This document shows, piece after piece, positions 1 to 8,216 of a stretch of 64,000 bases of DNA. This stretch comes from Rubrobacter_D sp963840835 (GTDB lineage: Bacteria; Actinomycetota; Rubrobacteria; Rubrobacterales; Rubrobacteraceae): positions 62,001-126,000 of the forward strand of contig CAWJAM010000005.1 in NCBI GenBank assembly GCA_963840835.1, read 5' to 3'. A program made the position numbers and the translations under genes. Numbering within the stretch: position 1 is the stretch's first letter; each line of letters begins with the position of its first letter. The notes beneath the pieces are model-generated. The model did not search any database, was not told the DNA's origin, and worked only from the letters and a program-made list of their open reading frames with translations.

Positions 1-2
1 AG

Positions 3-1235
3 AAGGTCCTCACCGACGCGGGGGTAGCCGGGATCTGGTGCGACATGAACGAGCCCGCGTTGTTCATACCTGATGGGGCCACGATGCCCGACGACGTGGT
101 CCATCCCGGCGGGCGGACGGGAGAGGCGAGGTGGCACGCCCAGATCCACAACACCTACGGCTCCTTGATGGCCCGCGCCGCCCGCGAGGGTCTTCTGGCC
201 CTGCGCCCCGATGAGCGGCCGTTCGTGATCACCCGCGCGGGCTACGCCGGCCTGCAGCGCCACGCCATGCACTGGACAGGGGACAACTCCTCCTGGTGGG
301 AGCACCTGTGGATGAGCATGCCCCAACTCCAGAACCTCGCCCTCTCCGGCGTCGCGTGGGCCGGCGTCGACGTCGGGGGCTTCGGGGGCGACACCAACGG
401 GGAGCTCCTCGCCCGCTGGTACGAGTTAGGGGTCTTCCAACCGTTCTGCCGCAATCACACCACTCTCGGGACCCGCCATCAGGAGCCCTGGGCCTTCGGC
501 GAGCCCTACGAGTCGGTGTGCAGGGAGATGATCAAACTCCGCCAGCGGCTCCTTCCATACCTCTACACCCTCTTCGACGAGTGTCACAGGACGGGGGCGC
601 CGATCCTGCGCCCCCTCCTCTTCGAGTACCCGGATGACGAGACCACCTACACTGCCGACGACGAGTTCCTGCTGGGCGACGCCCTCCTCGTGGCCCCCAT
701 AACCCGCCCCGGCGTCGAGCACCGCCACGTCTACCTGCCCGAAGGCACGTGGTTTCACTTCTACAGCGGCGAGCGCTTTGAAGGACCCGCCCACATCCTG
801 GCACACTCGCCCCTCGGCGAGCCCGCCCTCTACGTTAGGGCGAACACCGCGATACCGATGGGACCGGACGCTGCTCACACAGATGAGAAGCCCACGGACC
901 CGCTGACGCTGCTCGTCTACCCGGCCAGGGGTACGGGAGAATCTACTTTCTACGAAGACGCGGGCAACGGATTCGGATACATAGAAGGGGAATACGCCAG
1001 GCGTAGGGTCTCCTGCGAGGCATCGGACGAGCGCATCACCGTGCGGGTCGGCGAGCGGGAGGGCTCGTTCATCCCCGAGCGCGGGGAGGTACGCCTGAAA
1101 CTGCGCGGAGTCCCTGCGGCGCGGAGCGTTCTCGTAGACGGCGAGGAGCTAGGGCCGGGTCAGGTAACGGATGGCGCCCTCATCGTCTCGCTCGGTGAAG
1201 AGGCCGGGGCGACGACGGTCGAGGTGATCCTGTAG
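3..1235 (+). CDS. Glycoside hydrolase family 31 alpha-glucosidase, C-terminal part (cut by window edge)
   Basis: The reading frame is open from the left edge, so the N-terminus lies outside the window. The first visible residues are KVLTDAGVAGIWCDMNEPA, the GH31 nucleophile motif in which the Asp of WCDMNE attacks the glucoside. The acid/base Asp lies in HWTGDNSSWW about 80 residues later. The (beta/alpha)8 barrel ends with FLLGDALLVAPI, followed by the C-terminal beta domains typical of the family. Expected role: cytoplasmic hydrolysis of alpha-glucosides, alpha-xylosides or related sugars. Substrate cannot be read from this part. A separate ATG at position 45 exists but falls inside the catalytic motif and is not the start. 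Confidence 0.93.
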   Translation, partial: KVLTDAGVAGIWCDMNEPALFIPDGATMPDDVVHPGGRTGEARWHAQIHNTYGSLMARAAREGLLALRPDERPFVITRAGYAGLQRHAMHWTGDNSSWWEHLWMSMPQLQNLALSGVAWAGVDVGGFGGDTNGELLARWYELGVFQPFCRNHTTLGTRHQEPWAFGEPYESVCREMIKLRQRLLPYLYTLFDECHRTGAPILRPLLFEYPDDETTYTADDEFLLGDALLVAPITRPGVEHRHVYLPEGTWFHFYSGERFEGPAHILAHSPLGEPALYVRANTAIPMGPDAAHTDEKPTDPLTLLVYPARGTGESTFYEDAGNGFGYIEGEYARRRVSCEASDERITVRVGEREGSFIPERGEVRLKLRGVPAARSVLVDGEELGPGQVTDGALIVSLGEEAGATTVEVIL

Positions 1236-1252
1236 CCACTAGCAGCAGGAGA

Positions 1253-2122
1253 ATGACGCCCCGCCGCATGCTCGTCCTCCTGGCAACCCTGCTTATCGGG
1301 TACCTGGGTGCCGGATTGCTCGTCGTCCTCTTGATGACCGGTCCGAAACGCAAGGTGCCGGGGGCGACGCCTGCCTCGGTCGGGCTCGGCTACGAAGTGG
1401 TCGAGGTCCAGAGCACCGACGGGGTCACTTTGAGCGCCTGGTGGGTGCCCGCGGAGGACTCGTCCAGGGCAGCTGTGCTCGTCCCTGGCTGGGGCGGGTT
1501 CAAGTTCGACGAGCACCTGCTGCAGACCGTTCCCGTCTACCACGGCGCCGGCTACGGCGTGCTCCTGCTCGACCTGCGGGCGCAGGGCGAGTCGGGCGGG
1601 GCGCGTCGCACCCTCGGCTACAGGGAGGTGCGCGACGTGCGCGGTGCGCTCGCCTGGCTTCGCCAGCAAGGCTACGAGGCGGAGAACGTCGTGCTCCACG
1701 GCTGGTCCATGGGCGGCGCGACCGCCCTGCGTGCGGCCCCGGGAACGGGCATCGCCGCGGTCGTCGAAGAGGCCGGATACGGTGATCTACCACTCCTTCT
1801 AAGGGGCAAACTCCCTGAGTTCGTACGCTTCGGAGGGCTACTAGAGCCTGCCATCATGCTAGCCGGAAGGCTCTTCCCCGACTTCGATTCCTGGGACGTG
1901 GTACCGAAGAAACAGGCCGCGATGCTCTCCGACGAAGGTGTACCGCTCTTCATCATCCACTCGACGGACGACGACGTGGTGCCCTACGAGCAGGCCAAGA
2001 TCCTCGCTGGAGCCTACCCCGAGGCGACCTTTTGGAAGCTGTATGGCTACGGGCACGTCGAGGCTTACGAGCACCCCGAGTACACGCGGAGGTTGATTGC
2101 GTTCCTGAACATGTCCCGATGA
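1253..2122 (+). CDS. Alpha/beta hydrolase with N-terminal membrane anchor
   Basis: A 289-residue protein. Residues 5-28 form one hydrophobic helix, likely a signal anchor, so the enzyme probably faces the outside of the membrane. The nucleophile elbow is GWSMGG (about residue 150), the acid is in HSTDDDVVP and the catalytic His in GYGHVEAY, giving a complete Ser-Asp-His triad. An oxyanion-type LVPGWGG follows strand 3. The family (Hydrolase_4/BD-FAE-like) contains esterases, lipases and peptidases, so the substrate is unknown. It starts 17 bases after the GH31 stop and may be cotranscribed with it. Confidence 0.85.
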   Translation: MTPRRMLVLLATLLIGYLGAGLLVVLLMTGPKRKVPGATPASVGLGYEVVEVQSTDGVTLSAWWVPAEDSSRAAVLVPGWGGFKFDEHLLQTVPVYHGAGYGVLLLDLRAQGESGGARRTLGYREVRDVRGALAWLRQQGYEAENVVLHGWSMGGATALRAAPGTGIAAVVEEAGYGDLPLLLRGKLPEFVRFGGLLEPAIMLAGRLFPDFDSWDVVPKKQAAMLSDEGVPLFIIHSTDDDVVPYEQAKILAGAYPEATFWKLYGYGHVEAYEHPEYTRRLIAFLNMSR

Positions 2123-2127
2123 AAGAT

Positions 2128-2145
2128 GGCGGTCAACGAACCGCC
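2128..2145. terminator. Short hairpin between convergent genes
   Basis: GGCGGT and ACCGCC pair around a 6-base loop in the 67-bp gap between the convergent hydrolase and GH15 genes. It has no clear U-tract, so termination is only inferred from position. Confidence 0.35.
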
Positions 2146-2189
2146 CTTACATGCGCCGGTCTGCCGAAGAAGTGTAAACCGCTACAAAC

Positions 2190-4004
2190 TCAATGTTCGC
2201 CAGGAGCTGTCGGTACATCCGCGAGAGGATGGACTGTTTCGCCCGGCGGTCCTTGGAAGGCTAGAGCGCAGTTGACCAGCGCCAGGTGGGTGAACGCCTG
2301 TGGGAAGTTGCCGACCATCCTCTCTGCCCGTGTGTCGTATTCCTCGCTCAGCAGTCCCACATCGTTGCGCAGCGCGAGCAGCCGTTCGAAGAGTTCCTCG
2401 GCCTCCCCTTGGCGGCCTATGCCCCACAGCGCGTTGGCCAGCCAGAAACTGCAGATCAGGAACGAGCCCTCGTGCCCGGAGAGACCGTCATCAGACTCTT
2501 CTGTCCGGTAGCGCAGGACGAGGCCGTCTTCGGTCAGCTCGTTGCGTATCGTCTCGACGGTACTGATCACCCGTTCGTCTTCGTAGGGCAGGAACCCGAC
2601 GCGCGGGATGAGCAGCGCGCACGCATCCAGTGCCTCCGAGCCGTATGCCTGGGTGAAGGTTCCCCGCTCTGAGTCGTAGCCCTTCTCCAGGACATCGGCG
2701 TGGATCTCATCGCGCACGGCCCGCCAGCGGTTCACGGGGCCTTCGAGACCGAAGCGCTCGACGCCCTTGACCAGGGAGTCGAACGCCACCCAGCACATGA
2801 CCTTGGAGTACACGAAGTGCTGCCTTGGGCCGCGCGACTCCCAGATCCCGTTGTCAGGCTGCTTCCACGCCTCTTCCAGGCGCCCGGCGAGCCAGCGCTG
2901 CAGCCCCCAGCCCCTCTCCAGGGGGACGATGCCGGCGGCGCGGCCAACGTGTGCGGCGGCCAGCACCTCGCCCGGGACGTCGCCCTGGACCTGGCCAGCG
3001 GCGTCGTTGCCGACGCGGACCGGGGAAGCGCCTTCGTATCCAGGGAGCCAGGGAAGTTCGTACTCGGGCAACCTGCGGGTGCCGTCAATGCCGTACATGA
3101 TCTGTGCGTCGGTAGGGTCGCCCGCGACGGCCCGCAGCATCCATTGCTGCCAGGCGAGGGCTTCATCGAGCAGACCGGCTCCCAGCAGCGCGCCGAGGGT
3201 GAAGGTGCTGTCGCGCAGCCAGCAGTAACGGTAGTCCCAGTTTCTAGAGCCGCCAAGCGTCTCGGGGAGGGAGGTCGTTGCGGCGGCGACGATCCCGCCG
3301 CTCGGTTCGTAGGTCAGCCCCTTGAGGGTTACGAGGGAGCGGCGCACGGCGTCTTTCCAGCGGCCCTCGTAACCGATGTCGCCCGCCCAATCGAGCCAGA
3401 AACGCTCCGTGTCGGCCACCGCCTGCAGCCCGTCGATGGCCAGCGGGCGCTCACCGTAGGAAGGCGCCCACGTGAGCACGAACGGGATCCGCTCTCCCTC
3501 AGAGATCGTGAACTCGGAGAAGATCCCACCATCCCTCTCCTCGTGGGAGGCCGAGGCGCGCAGCCACAGCGCGTCCGGACCCGCTATAGCCCGCACCTCG
3601 CGTCCTTCCACAGTGACCCACGGGACGACGCGCCCGTAATCGAAGCGAATCCGCAGCTCGCTCCTGAGCGTGACCCTGCCCCTTACGCCCTCGATTACGC
3701 GTACCAGATCCGGAGCAACGGCGCGGGGCGGCATGCAGTCGGTCACCCGCACGGTGCCCTCGGGGGTCTCCCACTCGGTCTCGAGGACCAGCGTATCAGG
3801 AAGGTATCGGCGCCTCGTGCAGCGGCCGCCCGAGATCGGGGCTATGCGCCAGTGCCCGTGGGACTCGTCGCCGAGCAACGCAGCGAAGCATGCAGGCGAA
3901 TCGAAGCGCGGAAAGCACAGCCAGTCCACGGAACCGTCGGCGCCGACGATGGCCGCGGTCTGAAGGTCGCTCACCATCGCGTAGTCTTCGATCCTGCCAG
4001 GCAT
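2190..4004 (-). CDS. Glycoside hydrolase family 15 protein (trehalase/glucoamylase-like)
   Basis: A 604-residue protein, full length for bacterial GH15 enzymes. The N-terminal beta domain opens with IEDYAMVSDLQTAAIVGADGS and VDWLCFPRFDSPACF, typical of this family. The (alpha/alpha)6 barrel shows WDYRYCWLRDSTFTL, the general acid region NGIWESRG (Glu) and the general base region GHEGSFLICSFW (Glu). Actinobacterial members of this subgroup include characterised trehalases as well as glucoamylases, so the substrate is not settled. The nearby GH31 gene suggests a small alpha-glucan or trehalose set. Confidence 0.9.
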   Translation of the reverse strand: MPGRIEDYAMVSDLQTAAIVGADGSVDWLCFPRFDSPACFAALLGDESHGHWRIAPISGGRCTRRRYLPDTLVLETEWETPEGTVRVTDCMPPRAVAPDLVRVIEGVRGRVTLRSELRIRFDYGRVVPWVTVEGREVRAIAGPDALWLRASASHEERDGGIFSEFTISEGERIPFVLTWAPSYGERPLAIDGLQAVADTERFWLDWAGDIGYEGRWKDAVRRSLVTLKGLTYEPSGGIVAAATTSLPETLGGSRNWDYRYCWLRDSTFTLGALLGAGLLDEALAWQQWMLRAVAGDPTDAQIMYGIDGTRRLPEYELPWLPGYEGASPVRVGNDAAGQVQGDVPGEVLAAAHVGRAAGIVPLERGWGLQRWLAGRLEEAWKQPDNGIWESRGPRQHFVYSKVMCWVAFDSLVKGVERFGLEGPVNRWRAVRDEIHADVLEKGYDSERGTFTQAYGSEALDACALLIPRVGFLPYEDERVISTVETIRNELTEDGLVLRYRTEESDDGLSGHEGSFLICSFWLANALWGIGRQGEAEELFERLLALRNDVGLLSEEYDTRAERMVGNFPQAFTHLALVNCALAFQGPPGETVHPLADVPTAPGEH

Positions 4005-4164
4005 CGTTGGGCCCTCCCTGCGTCAATTGATGTTCCCGTTCAACAGCCAGCATCCAGAACTGGGCAGACCGCTGATATTTATGCCCACTATAGCTCTATT
4101 GTGGGCGCGAGATCCACCCCGAGCGCGAAGCATCAGGTGCTGGCCCGCCAGCCGGTCTTCGCCC
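4005..4164. other. Intergenic region upstream of the GH15 gene
   Basis: 160 bp without a credible gene. It contains an imperfect inverted repeat with arms GCCCAC and GTGGGC around an AT-rich TATAG core (about 4081-4108), which could hold the promoter of the GH15 gene or an operator. No convincing -35/-10 pair was found. Confidence 0.4.
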
Positions 4165-4818
4165 TTACGCCTTCGAATCGATCAAAGCCCTGAGCATTGG
4201 ATCGGTGAAGTCCTTTACCGTGATGAAGGCTCCTGCCCCGAGCAGGGTCTCCTTGTCCTGGCTCGAAGCGATACCCACGGTAGGGATGCCGGCGGCGACC
4301 GAGGAGGAGATGCCGGAGACCGAGTCCTCGAAAGCCAGAGCCTCCTCGGGTGGTACGTCCGTTTTCTCTAGCGCGGCTCTGTAGGCTGCGGGATGCGGCT
4401 TCACCGCCTCGACCTCGTCGGCGAGCACGACAGTGTCGAAGAAGTCCTGCACCCCTAGTGCGAACAGGATCGCCTCGACGTTCTCCTCAGGCGCGTTGGT
4501 GACGAGCGCGATCCACATCCCCTGTTTCCTGCCAAGCTCTATGAAGTCGACGAGGCCGGGCAGGGGTTCCAGTTCGAAGACGCGCTCGCGGAAGCTCGCT
4601 TCTTTGGCGTCGCCGATAGAACGGTTCTCCTCGTCGGTGAGGTCGGGGAGCAGGTCGCGTACGATCTTACCCGTATTCCGGCCGCTGATGCTCTCCTTGT
4701 AGAACTCCTCGTCGACTTCGAGACCGTAGGGTTCGAGCACGTCCACCCAGGTCGGCAGATGCAGAGAATCGGTCTCGGCGAGCGTGCCGTCGAGGTCGAA
4801 GAGCAGGGCCCTGTACAA
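4165..4818 (-). CDS. HAD-superfamily hydrolase, beta-phosphoglucomutase/phosphatase type
   Basis: A 217-residue protein with all four HAD motifs: I FDLDGTLAETDS, II VTNAPEEN, III lysine in KPHPAAY and IV EDSVSG. A helical cap sits between motifs I and II (residues about 16-85). This layout matches the beta-phosphoglucomutase/phosphoglycolate phosphatase branch. Expected to dephosphorylate or isomerise a small sugar phosphate in the cytoplasm; the exact substrate is not visible. It starts 5 bases after a small membrane-protein gene. Confidence 0.88.
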   Translation of the reverse strand: MYRALLFDLDGTLAETDSLHLPTWVDVLEPYGLEVDEEFYKESISGRNTGKIVRDLLPDLTDEENRSIGDAKEASFRERVFELEPLPGLVDFIELGRKQGMWIALVTNAPEENVEAILFALGVQDFFDTVVLADEVEAVKPHPAAYRAALEKTDVPPEEALAFEDSVSGISSSVAAGIPTVGIASSQDKETLLGAGAFITVKDFTDPMLRALIDSKA

Positions 4819-4822
4819 GCCG

Positions 4823-5161
4823 CTAACCGTAGTAAAGGACCGTGTTCAAGGCGCGGGTCACGATCAGTAATGACCCGATGTATAGAAGTATAAAGAGATG
4901 GCCGCGTTCCTTGCCCTTGCGCAAGGGGCTCGTCTTGTACTCGGCCATCCCGAGGAGCACCCCGACGGCGCAGAGCCCCCACACCCAGTAGAACGCGAAG
5001 TAGCGCGCGAAGTTGCCGGGGTCAGGGTTGAGCGAGGCCCACGTGAAGGCCAGCGTCACGAAAGCGGCCAGCGAAACCGCAAGCAAGAACAGCACCCGGT
5101 TCGCCGGTCCCCTGCGTTCCCACGCGAGCCAGTTGGTAAAGATAGTAGAAGCCCTAATCAT
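4823..5161 (-). CDS. Small three-helix membrane protein, unknown function
   Basis: A 112-residue protein with three hydrophobic segments (about residues 22-42, 52-73 and 88-108) separated by short basic loops. I do not recognise a family. It is the first gene of a two-gene unit with the HAD phosphatase; only 4 bases separate them. A divergent MFS gene starts about 75 bases upstream, so the promoter must lie in 5162-5235. Confidence 0.65.
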   Translation of the reverse strand: MIRASTIFTNWLAWERRGPANRVLFLLAVSLAAFVTLAFTWASLNPDPGNFARYFAFYWVWGLCAVGVLLGMAEYKTSPLRKGKERGHLFILLYIGSLLIVTRALNTVLYYG

Positions 5162-5235
5162 ACCCGTGATATTAGCAGCCGGGGCGCACAGTACCGTGAA
5201 AGTTTACTGTTTGTGTGTCGCGCTCAGGCATTAGA

Positions 5236-6369
5236 ATGACCATCGTGCGCCGACTTCTCGCCCTCAGTTGCGCCATAGTGCTCGTGGATACGATCTTCTA
5301 CGCCGCGCTGTACCCGCTCGTCCCATTCTTCCAGGAAGAGTTAGGCCTCTCCAAGTCTACGGTTGGAATCTTGATCGGAGCATACGGCGCGGGGGTACTG
5401 GTCGGCAGCGTGCCGGGCGGATACCTGGCCTCGCGGTCGGGGGTAAGGGTCACCGCCCTCGTGGGTTTGACCCTGATGTCCGTCACCAGCGTGATGTTCG
5501 CGCTAGTGGATGCCACGTGGCTGCTCGTGCTGGTGCGGTTCGTTGGCGGGCTCGGCAGCGCGCTCTCGTGGGTCGCCGCGTTCACCTGGCTCGTCGACCG
5601 GGCGCCGGAGGAGCGGCGGGCGGAGTTGATCGGGGTGATGATCAGCGCGGCAGTCATCGGGGCCCTCCTTGGACCCGTCCTCGGGAGCGTCGCCGCCACG
5701 GTAGGCCTCCTGCCGGCCTTTGCTTCGGTCGCCGTGGCGGGAGTAGTTATCGCCGTCTGGGCCGCCCTGGAGCCCGCACCTGCTTCCTTCGGAGACGTCT
5801 CTTTGCTACCGGCGCTTGGGACGCTGCGGCAGCCCCGGCTCCTGACCGCCCTCTGGTTCATAGGGCTCTCCCCCCTGCTCTTCAGCGCGCTGGCCGTCCT
5901 GGTGCCTCTGGATCTCAACAGGCTCGGATGGGGCGCAGCGGCCGTAGGGGCGGTCTTCCTGGTGAGCGCCATCTTCGAGGCCTTCGTCCATCCGCTCCTC
6001 GGCCGCTGGTCCGACCGCTCGGGCTACCGTCCGCCCGTCTTCGTCGGGTTGCTCGCCTCCATTGGCATCCTGCTCCTCCTGACGTGGGTCGGGAACCCTT
6101 GGGTGATCGGGCTCCTCGTCGTGCTCGCGGCAGGGGCTTTCAACGCAACGCTAGTACCGGGGACGGCGCTGTTCTCGCGCGGCACCGAGAAGGCCGGGAT
6201 GGACAGGGCCGTGGCCTTCGCCATCACGAACTTCGCCTGGGCCTCCGGCTACGCCGTCGGTGCCCCCCTTGGGGGTTTCCTCGCGGACCTCAGGGGCGAC
6301 GCCCTCTCCTACCTCGCGCTAACGGTCGTCTGCCTGGTGACCATCTTCGTCGTCCGCCGCACGAATTGA
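5236..6369 (+). CDS. Major facilitator superfamily transporter
   Basis: A 377-residue protein with about 12 hydrophobic helices. The loop between helices 2 and 3 carries GYLASRSGVR, matching the MFS motif G-x-x-(A)-D/S-R-x-G-R/K, and the second half repeats it as GRWSDRSGYRPP. The helix-3 region is rich in GG and small residues. The short form suggests a drug or metabolite exporter rather than a sugar permease; the substrate is unknown. The ATG at 5236 is preferred over a GTG at 5215 because translation from ATG gives a normal first helix. Neither has a clear ribosome-binding site. Confidence 0.85.
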   Translation: MTIVRRLLALSCAIVLVDTIFYAALYPLVPFFQEELGLSKSTVGILIGAYGAGVLVGSVPGGYLASRSGVRVTALVGLTLMSVTSVMFALVDATWLLVLVRFVGGLGSALSWVAAFTWLVDRAPEERRAELIGVMISAAVIGALLGPVLGSVAATVGLLPAFASVAVAGVVIAVWAALEPAPASFGDVSLLPALGTLRQPRLLTALWFIGLSPLLFSALAVLVPLDLNRLGWGAAAVGAVFLVSAIFEAFVHPLLGRWSDRSGYRPPVFVGLLASIGILLLLTWVGNPWVIGLLVVLAAGAFNATLVPGTALFSRGTEKAGMDRAVAFAITNFAWASGYAVGAPLGGFLADLRGDALSYLALTVVCLVTIFVVRRTN

Positions 6370-6526
6370 GGCTACAGGTTACAGGCATCAGGCTTCCTCA
6401 ACCAAGGCACTCTAGAGCGGTTTGCAATGGGGACCAACCCCATTGCAAGCATTTCAGCATTTCAGCATTTCAGCACGTCAGCTTTTTGTTCTTGCTGAAG
6501 TGCTGACTAGCTGACCGGCTGAAGTG
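6369..6526. repeat. Intergenic repeat tract with two word families and a hairpin
   Basis: After the MFS stop comes a CAGG-word run (6369-6400: GGCTACAGG, TTACAGG, GGCATCAGG). It is followed by an 11-bp hairpin TTGCAATGGGG/CCCCATTGCAA (6422-6448) and a TCAGCA-word tract (6449-6526). The left arm of that tract repeats ATTTCAGC three times and the right arm holds the complement GCTGAAGTGCTGAC. The tract folds back on itself. No coding potential seen. Confidence 0.8.
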
Positions 6527-6527
6527 C

Positions 6528-6561
6528 GCGAATAGCAGAGGTCAAGACCTCTGCTATTCGC
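6528..6561. terminator. 16-bp perfect hairpin after the Pmp3-like gene
   Basis: Arms of 16 bp centred on AGAGGTC-AA-GACCTCT, one base past the stop codon of the minus-strand gene ending at 6563. Acts most likely as its terminator. There is no long U-run. A near copy of the same design is found at 27453-27486. Confidence 0.65.
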
Positions 6562-6562
6562 T

Positions 6563-6721
6563 TTAGTATTTCGCGATGACCCACACGGCGTGGATCATGC
6601 CGGGGAAGTAGCCAAGGATCGTAAGTAGGATGTTGATCCAGAACTGTTTGCCGATCCCCACCTGCAAGAACACTCCCAACGGCGGTAGAAGTATCGCGAT
6701 GATGATTCGAAGCAGATCCAT
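6563..6721 (-). CDS. Pmp3/YqaE-family small membrane protein
   Basis: A 52-residue protein, the normal size of the family: MDLLRIIIAILLPPLGVFLQ, then VGIGKQFWINILLTILGYFPGMIHAVWVIAKY. It has two transmembrane helices with the family signatures LPPLGVF and the GYFPGMIHA loop. Homologues in plants, yeast and bacteria influence membrane potential and salt or stress tolerance. The ATG at 6721 is chosen because an AAGGGG ribosome-binding site lies 6 bases upstream; the longer open frame to 6889 reads through a palindromic repeat. Confidence 0.9.
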   Translation of the reverse strand: MDLLRIIIAILLPPLGVFLQVGIGKQFWINILLTILGYFPGMIHAVWVIAKY

Positions 6722-7011
6722 CAAGAACCCCTTTCGTCGCCTGCACTTTCTTCCTGATACGTTCCCCGCTGGCGGTGGTTGCAAGCATGGGGGTGCCAGG
6801 GATGGTCTTCGGCAGCCGGGAACCGCCGCCTGGCGCGGGCCTCCACCACCTGCTACGAGTGGATTCCCGCTTCCGCGGGAATGATGCACTATGGGAGGGA
6901 TCTCGGTCCATGCCCGCGGCCTGGGCGCGGTCCCGGAGGGACAGACTCGGCGTCATATACTGTAGACCCGATTCATGGTAACGGAGACAACCGAGAGCGA
7001 GGATATGGCAC
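6722..7011. other. Intergenic region with a palindrome and putative promoter
   Basis: 290 bp without a gene. It contains an 8-bp palindrome ATTCCCGC/GCGGGAAT (6863-6882), described separately, and a TATACT hexamer at 6956-6961 that may be the -10 box of the GST gene starting at 7012. No good -35 was found. Confidence 0.45.
6863..6882. repeat. REP-like palindrome (ATTCCCGC-N4-GCGGGAAT)
   Basis: The arms and flanks (GGATTCCCGC...GCGGGAATGA) match a palindrome type that is scattered in many proteobacterial genomes. Only one copy was found in this window, so mobility here is not shown. Confidence 0.5.
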
Positions 7012-7719
7012 ATGACGATACCGATCGACCTCTACTACTGGCCCACGCCCAACGGCTGGAAGATTACGATCTTCCTCGAAGAGGCGGGCATCCCCTACGA
7101 CCTGGCACCCGTGGACATTACCTCGGGCGACCAGCACGAGGAGGAGTTCCTGAGGATCAGCCCGAACAACAAGGTGCCAGCCATCGTCGACCCGGAGGGT
7201 CCTGACGGTGAGCCTTTCTCCCTCTCGGAGTCGGGGGCTATCTTGATCTATCTTGCCGAGAAGACGGGCAAATTCCTGCCCGAAAATCCGCGCGACAAGT
7301 ACCTCGTTTTGCAGTGGCTGATGTTCCAGATGGGGCACGTCGGGCCGATGTTGGGGCAGGCCCATCACTTCAGGGGCTACGCGCCCGAGAAGATCCCGTA
7401 CGCCATCGAGCGCTACACCGACGAGGCCACGCGGCTCTACGGGGTAATGGACCGGCGTCTCTCGGAGGCCGCGTACTTCGCGGGCGCCGAGTACACGATA
7501 GCGGATATGGCGATCTTCCCCTGGCTCGTCTCCCACGAACGGCAGGGCCAGGACCTCGAAGATTACCCGAACCTGAAACGCTGGTACGAGGGCATGGAGT
7601 CGCGCCCCGCCGTAAGCCGCGCCCTCGAAGTCGGCAAAGAACTACGCCGCTCGCTGGACGAAATGGACGACGATACCCGAAGATCCCTCTTCGGCGGCGG
7701 ACCCAAGAGGGGCCTGTAG
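7012..7719 (+). CDS. Glutathione S-transferase family protein (YfcG/YghU-like)
   Basis: A 235-residue protein. The N-terminal thioredoxin-like domain begins IDLYYWPTPNGWKITIFLEE and contains the cis-Pro and SNAIL/TRAIL-type segments NNKVPAIVDPEG and LSESGAILIYLAEKTG, which bind the gamma-glutamyl part of the thiol. A helical C-terminal domain follows, with YTIADMAIFPW as the N-capping motif. The YTPNxxKI-type start is like the E. coli disulfide-bond reductase YfcG. Because actinobacteria often lack glutathione, the thiol used may differ. The stop codon lies within a 17-bp inverted repeat. Confidence 0.88.
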   Translation: MTIPIDLYYWPTPNGWKITIFLEEAGIPYDLAPVDITSGDQHEEEFLRISPNNKVPAIVDPEGPDGEPFSLSESGAILIYLAEKTGKFLPENPRDKYLVLQWLMFQMGHVGPMLGQAHHFRGYAPEKIPYAIERYTDEATRLYGVMDRRLSEAAYFAGAEYTIADMAIFPWLVSHERQGQDLEDYPNLKRWYEGMESRPAVSRALEVGKELRRSLDEMDDDTRRSLFGGGPKRGL

Positions 7720-7759
7720 GGGCGGTTGTTGGGCGGTTCGCGAACCGCCCCTACAGGCC
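7711..7759. repeat. 17-bp inverted repeat with nested 20-bp palindrome
   Basis: Arms GGCCTGTAGGGGCGGTT (7711-7727) and its exact complement (7743-7759) enclose GGGCGGTTCGCGAACCGCCC (7731-7750), itself a perfect palindrome, so two hairpins compete. The GST stop codon is inside the left arm. It can act as a terminator and resembles GTAGGGGCGG-type dispersed palindromes seen in several bacterial phyla. Confidence 0.7.
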
Positions 7760-7937
7760 GTGGGAGGCCACGACCCTGACTGGAAGGCTTCAGGCATCGA
7801 GGCTTTGGCTGATGCCGCAAGACCTGGAAACTCCTAACGCATCCGTCCCGGTACGAACGTCAGAAGGACGCCAGGGAAACTGAACGAGGGTCTCGGACCG
7901 GTACCCTTCCTGAAGCCTGTAACCTGATACCTGATAC
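7760..7937. other. Intergenic region with CAGG-word repeats
   Basis: 178 bp without a gene. Words GGCTTCAGGCATC (about 7788-7799) and, in the opposite orientation, CTGAAGCCTGTAACCTGATACC (about 7911-7932) belong to the same repeat family as 6369-6400 and 58305-58457 and can pair with each other. Confidence 0.5.
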
Positions 7938-8216
7938 CTACCTCCGCGACCAGTGTTCTTCCGTGACCTCGGTCTCGGCCAACTGGAAGCGCACACCCTC
8001 GCGCACCTTTACCACGAGCGTCGCGTCCTCCCAAAAGGAGTCCTCCATCGCCGCCCCGACGATGTTCCCCTTCTCGTCGGTGCGGACGGGCTCCTCCATC
8101 GTGTTCCAGGTGATGTAGAGCCAGTTCAGGGGATGCGGGTCCACGACGTTGACGGTCCCCACCGGGGTCCGGCCCTCACGTTCGGATGCGGCCTCTCTGA
8201 CGGCCTCGCTAGGCAT
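7938..8216 (-). CDS. Short ORF resembling the N-terminus of a peptide-ABC substrate-binding protein
   Basis: A 92-residue protein. The stretch DPHPLNWLYITWNTMEEPVR, followed by TDEKGNIVGAAMEDSFWED and LVVKVREGVRF, follows the conserved start of the SBP_bac_5 family (double-proline/tryptophan region, then the E-P-L-V...G...P.LA.sW...FkLReGVkF pattern). Full proteins are over 500 residues, and here it stops after VTEEHWSRR. The ATG at 8216 has AGGAG 6 bases upstream. It may be a gene remnant or a small stand-alone protein. There is no signal peptide or lipobox, which argues for a remnant. Confidence 0.5.
   Translation of the reverse strand: MPSEAVREAASEREGRTPVGTVNVVDPHPLNWLYITWNTMEEPVRTDEKGNIVGAAMEDSFWEDATLVVKVREGVRFQLAETEVTEEHWSRR

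Noticed and set aside
6563..6889. 108-residue version of the Pmp3-like protein
   Set aside because: The first 56 codons translate a palindromic repeat; the ATG at 6721 has the ribosome-binding site and gives the family length.
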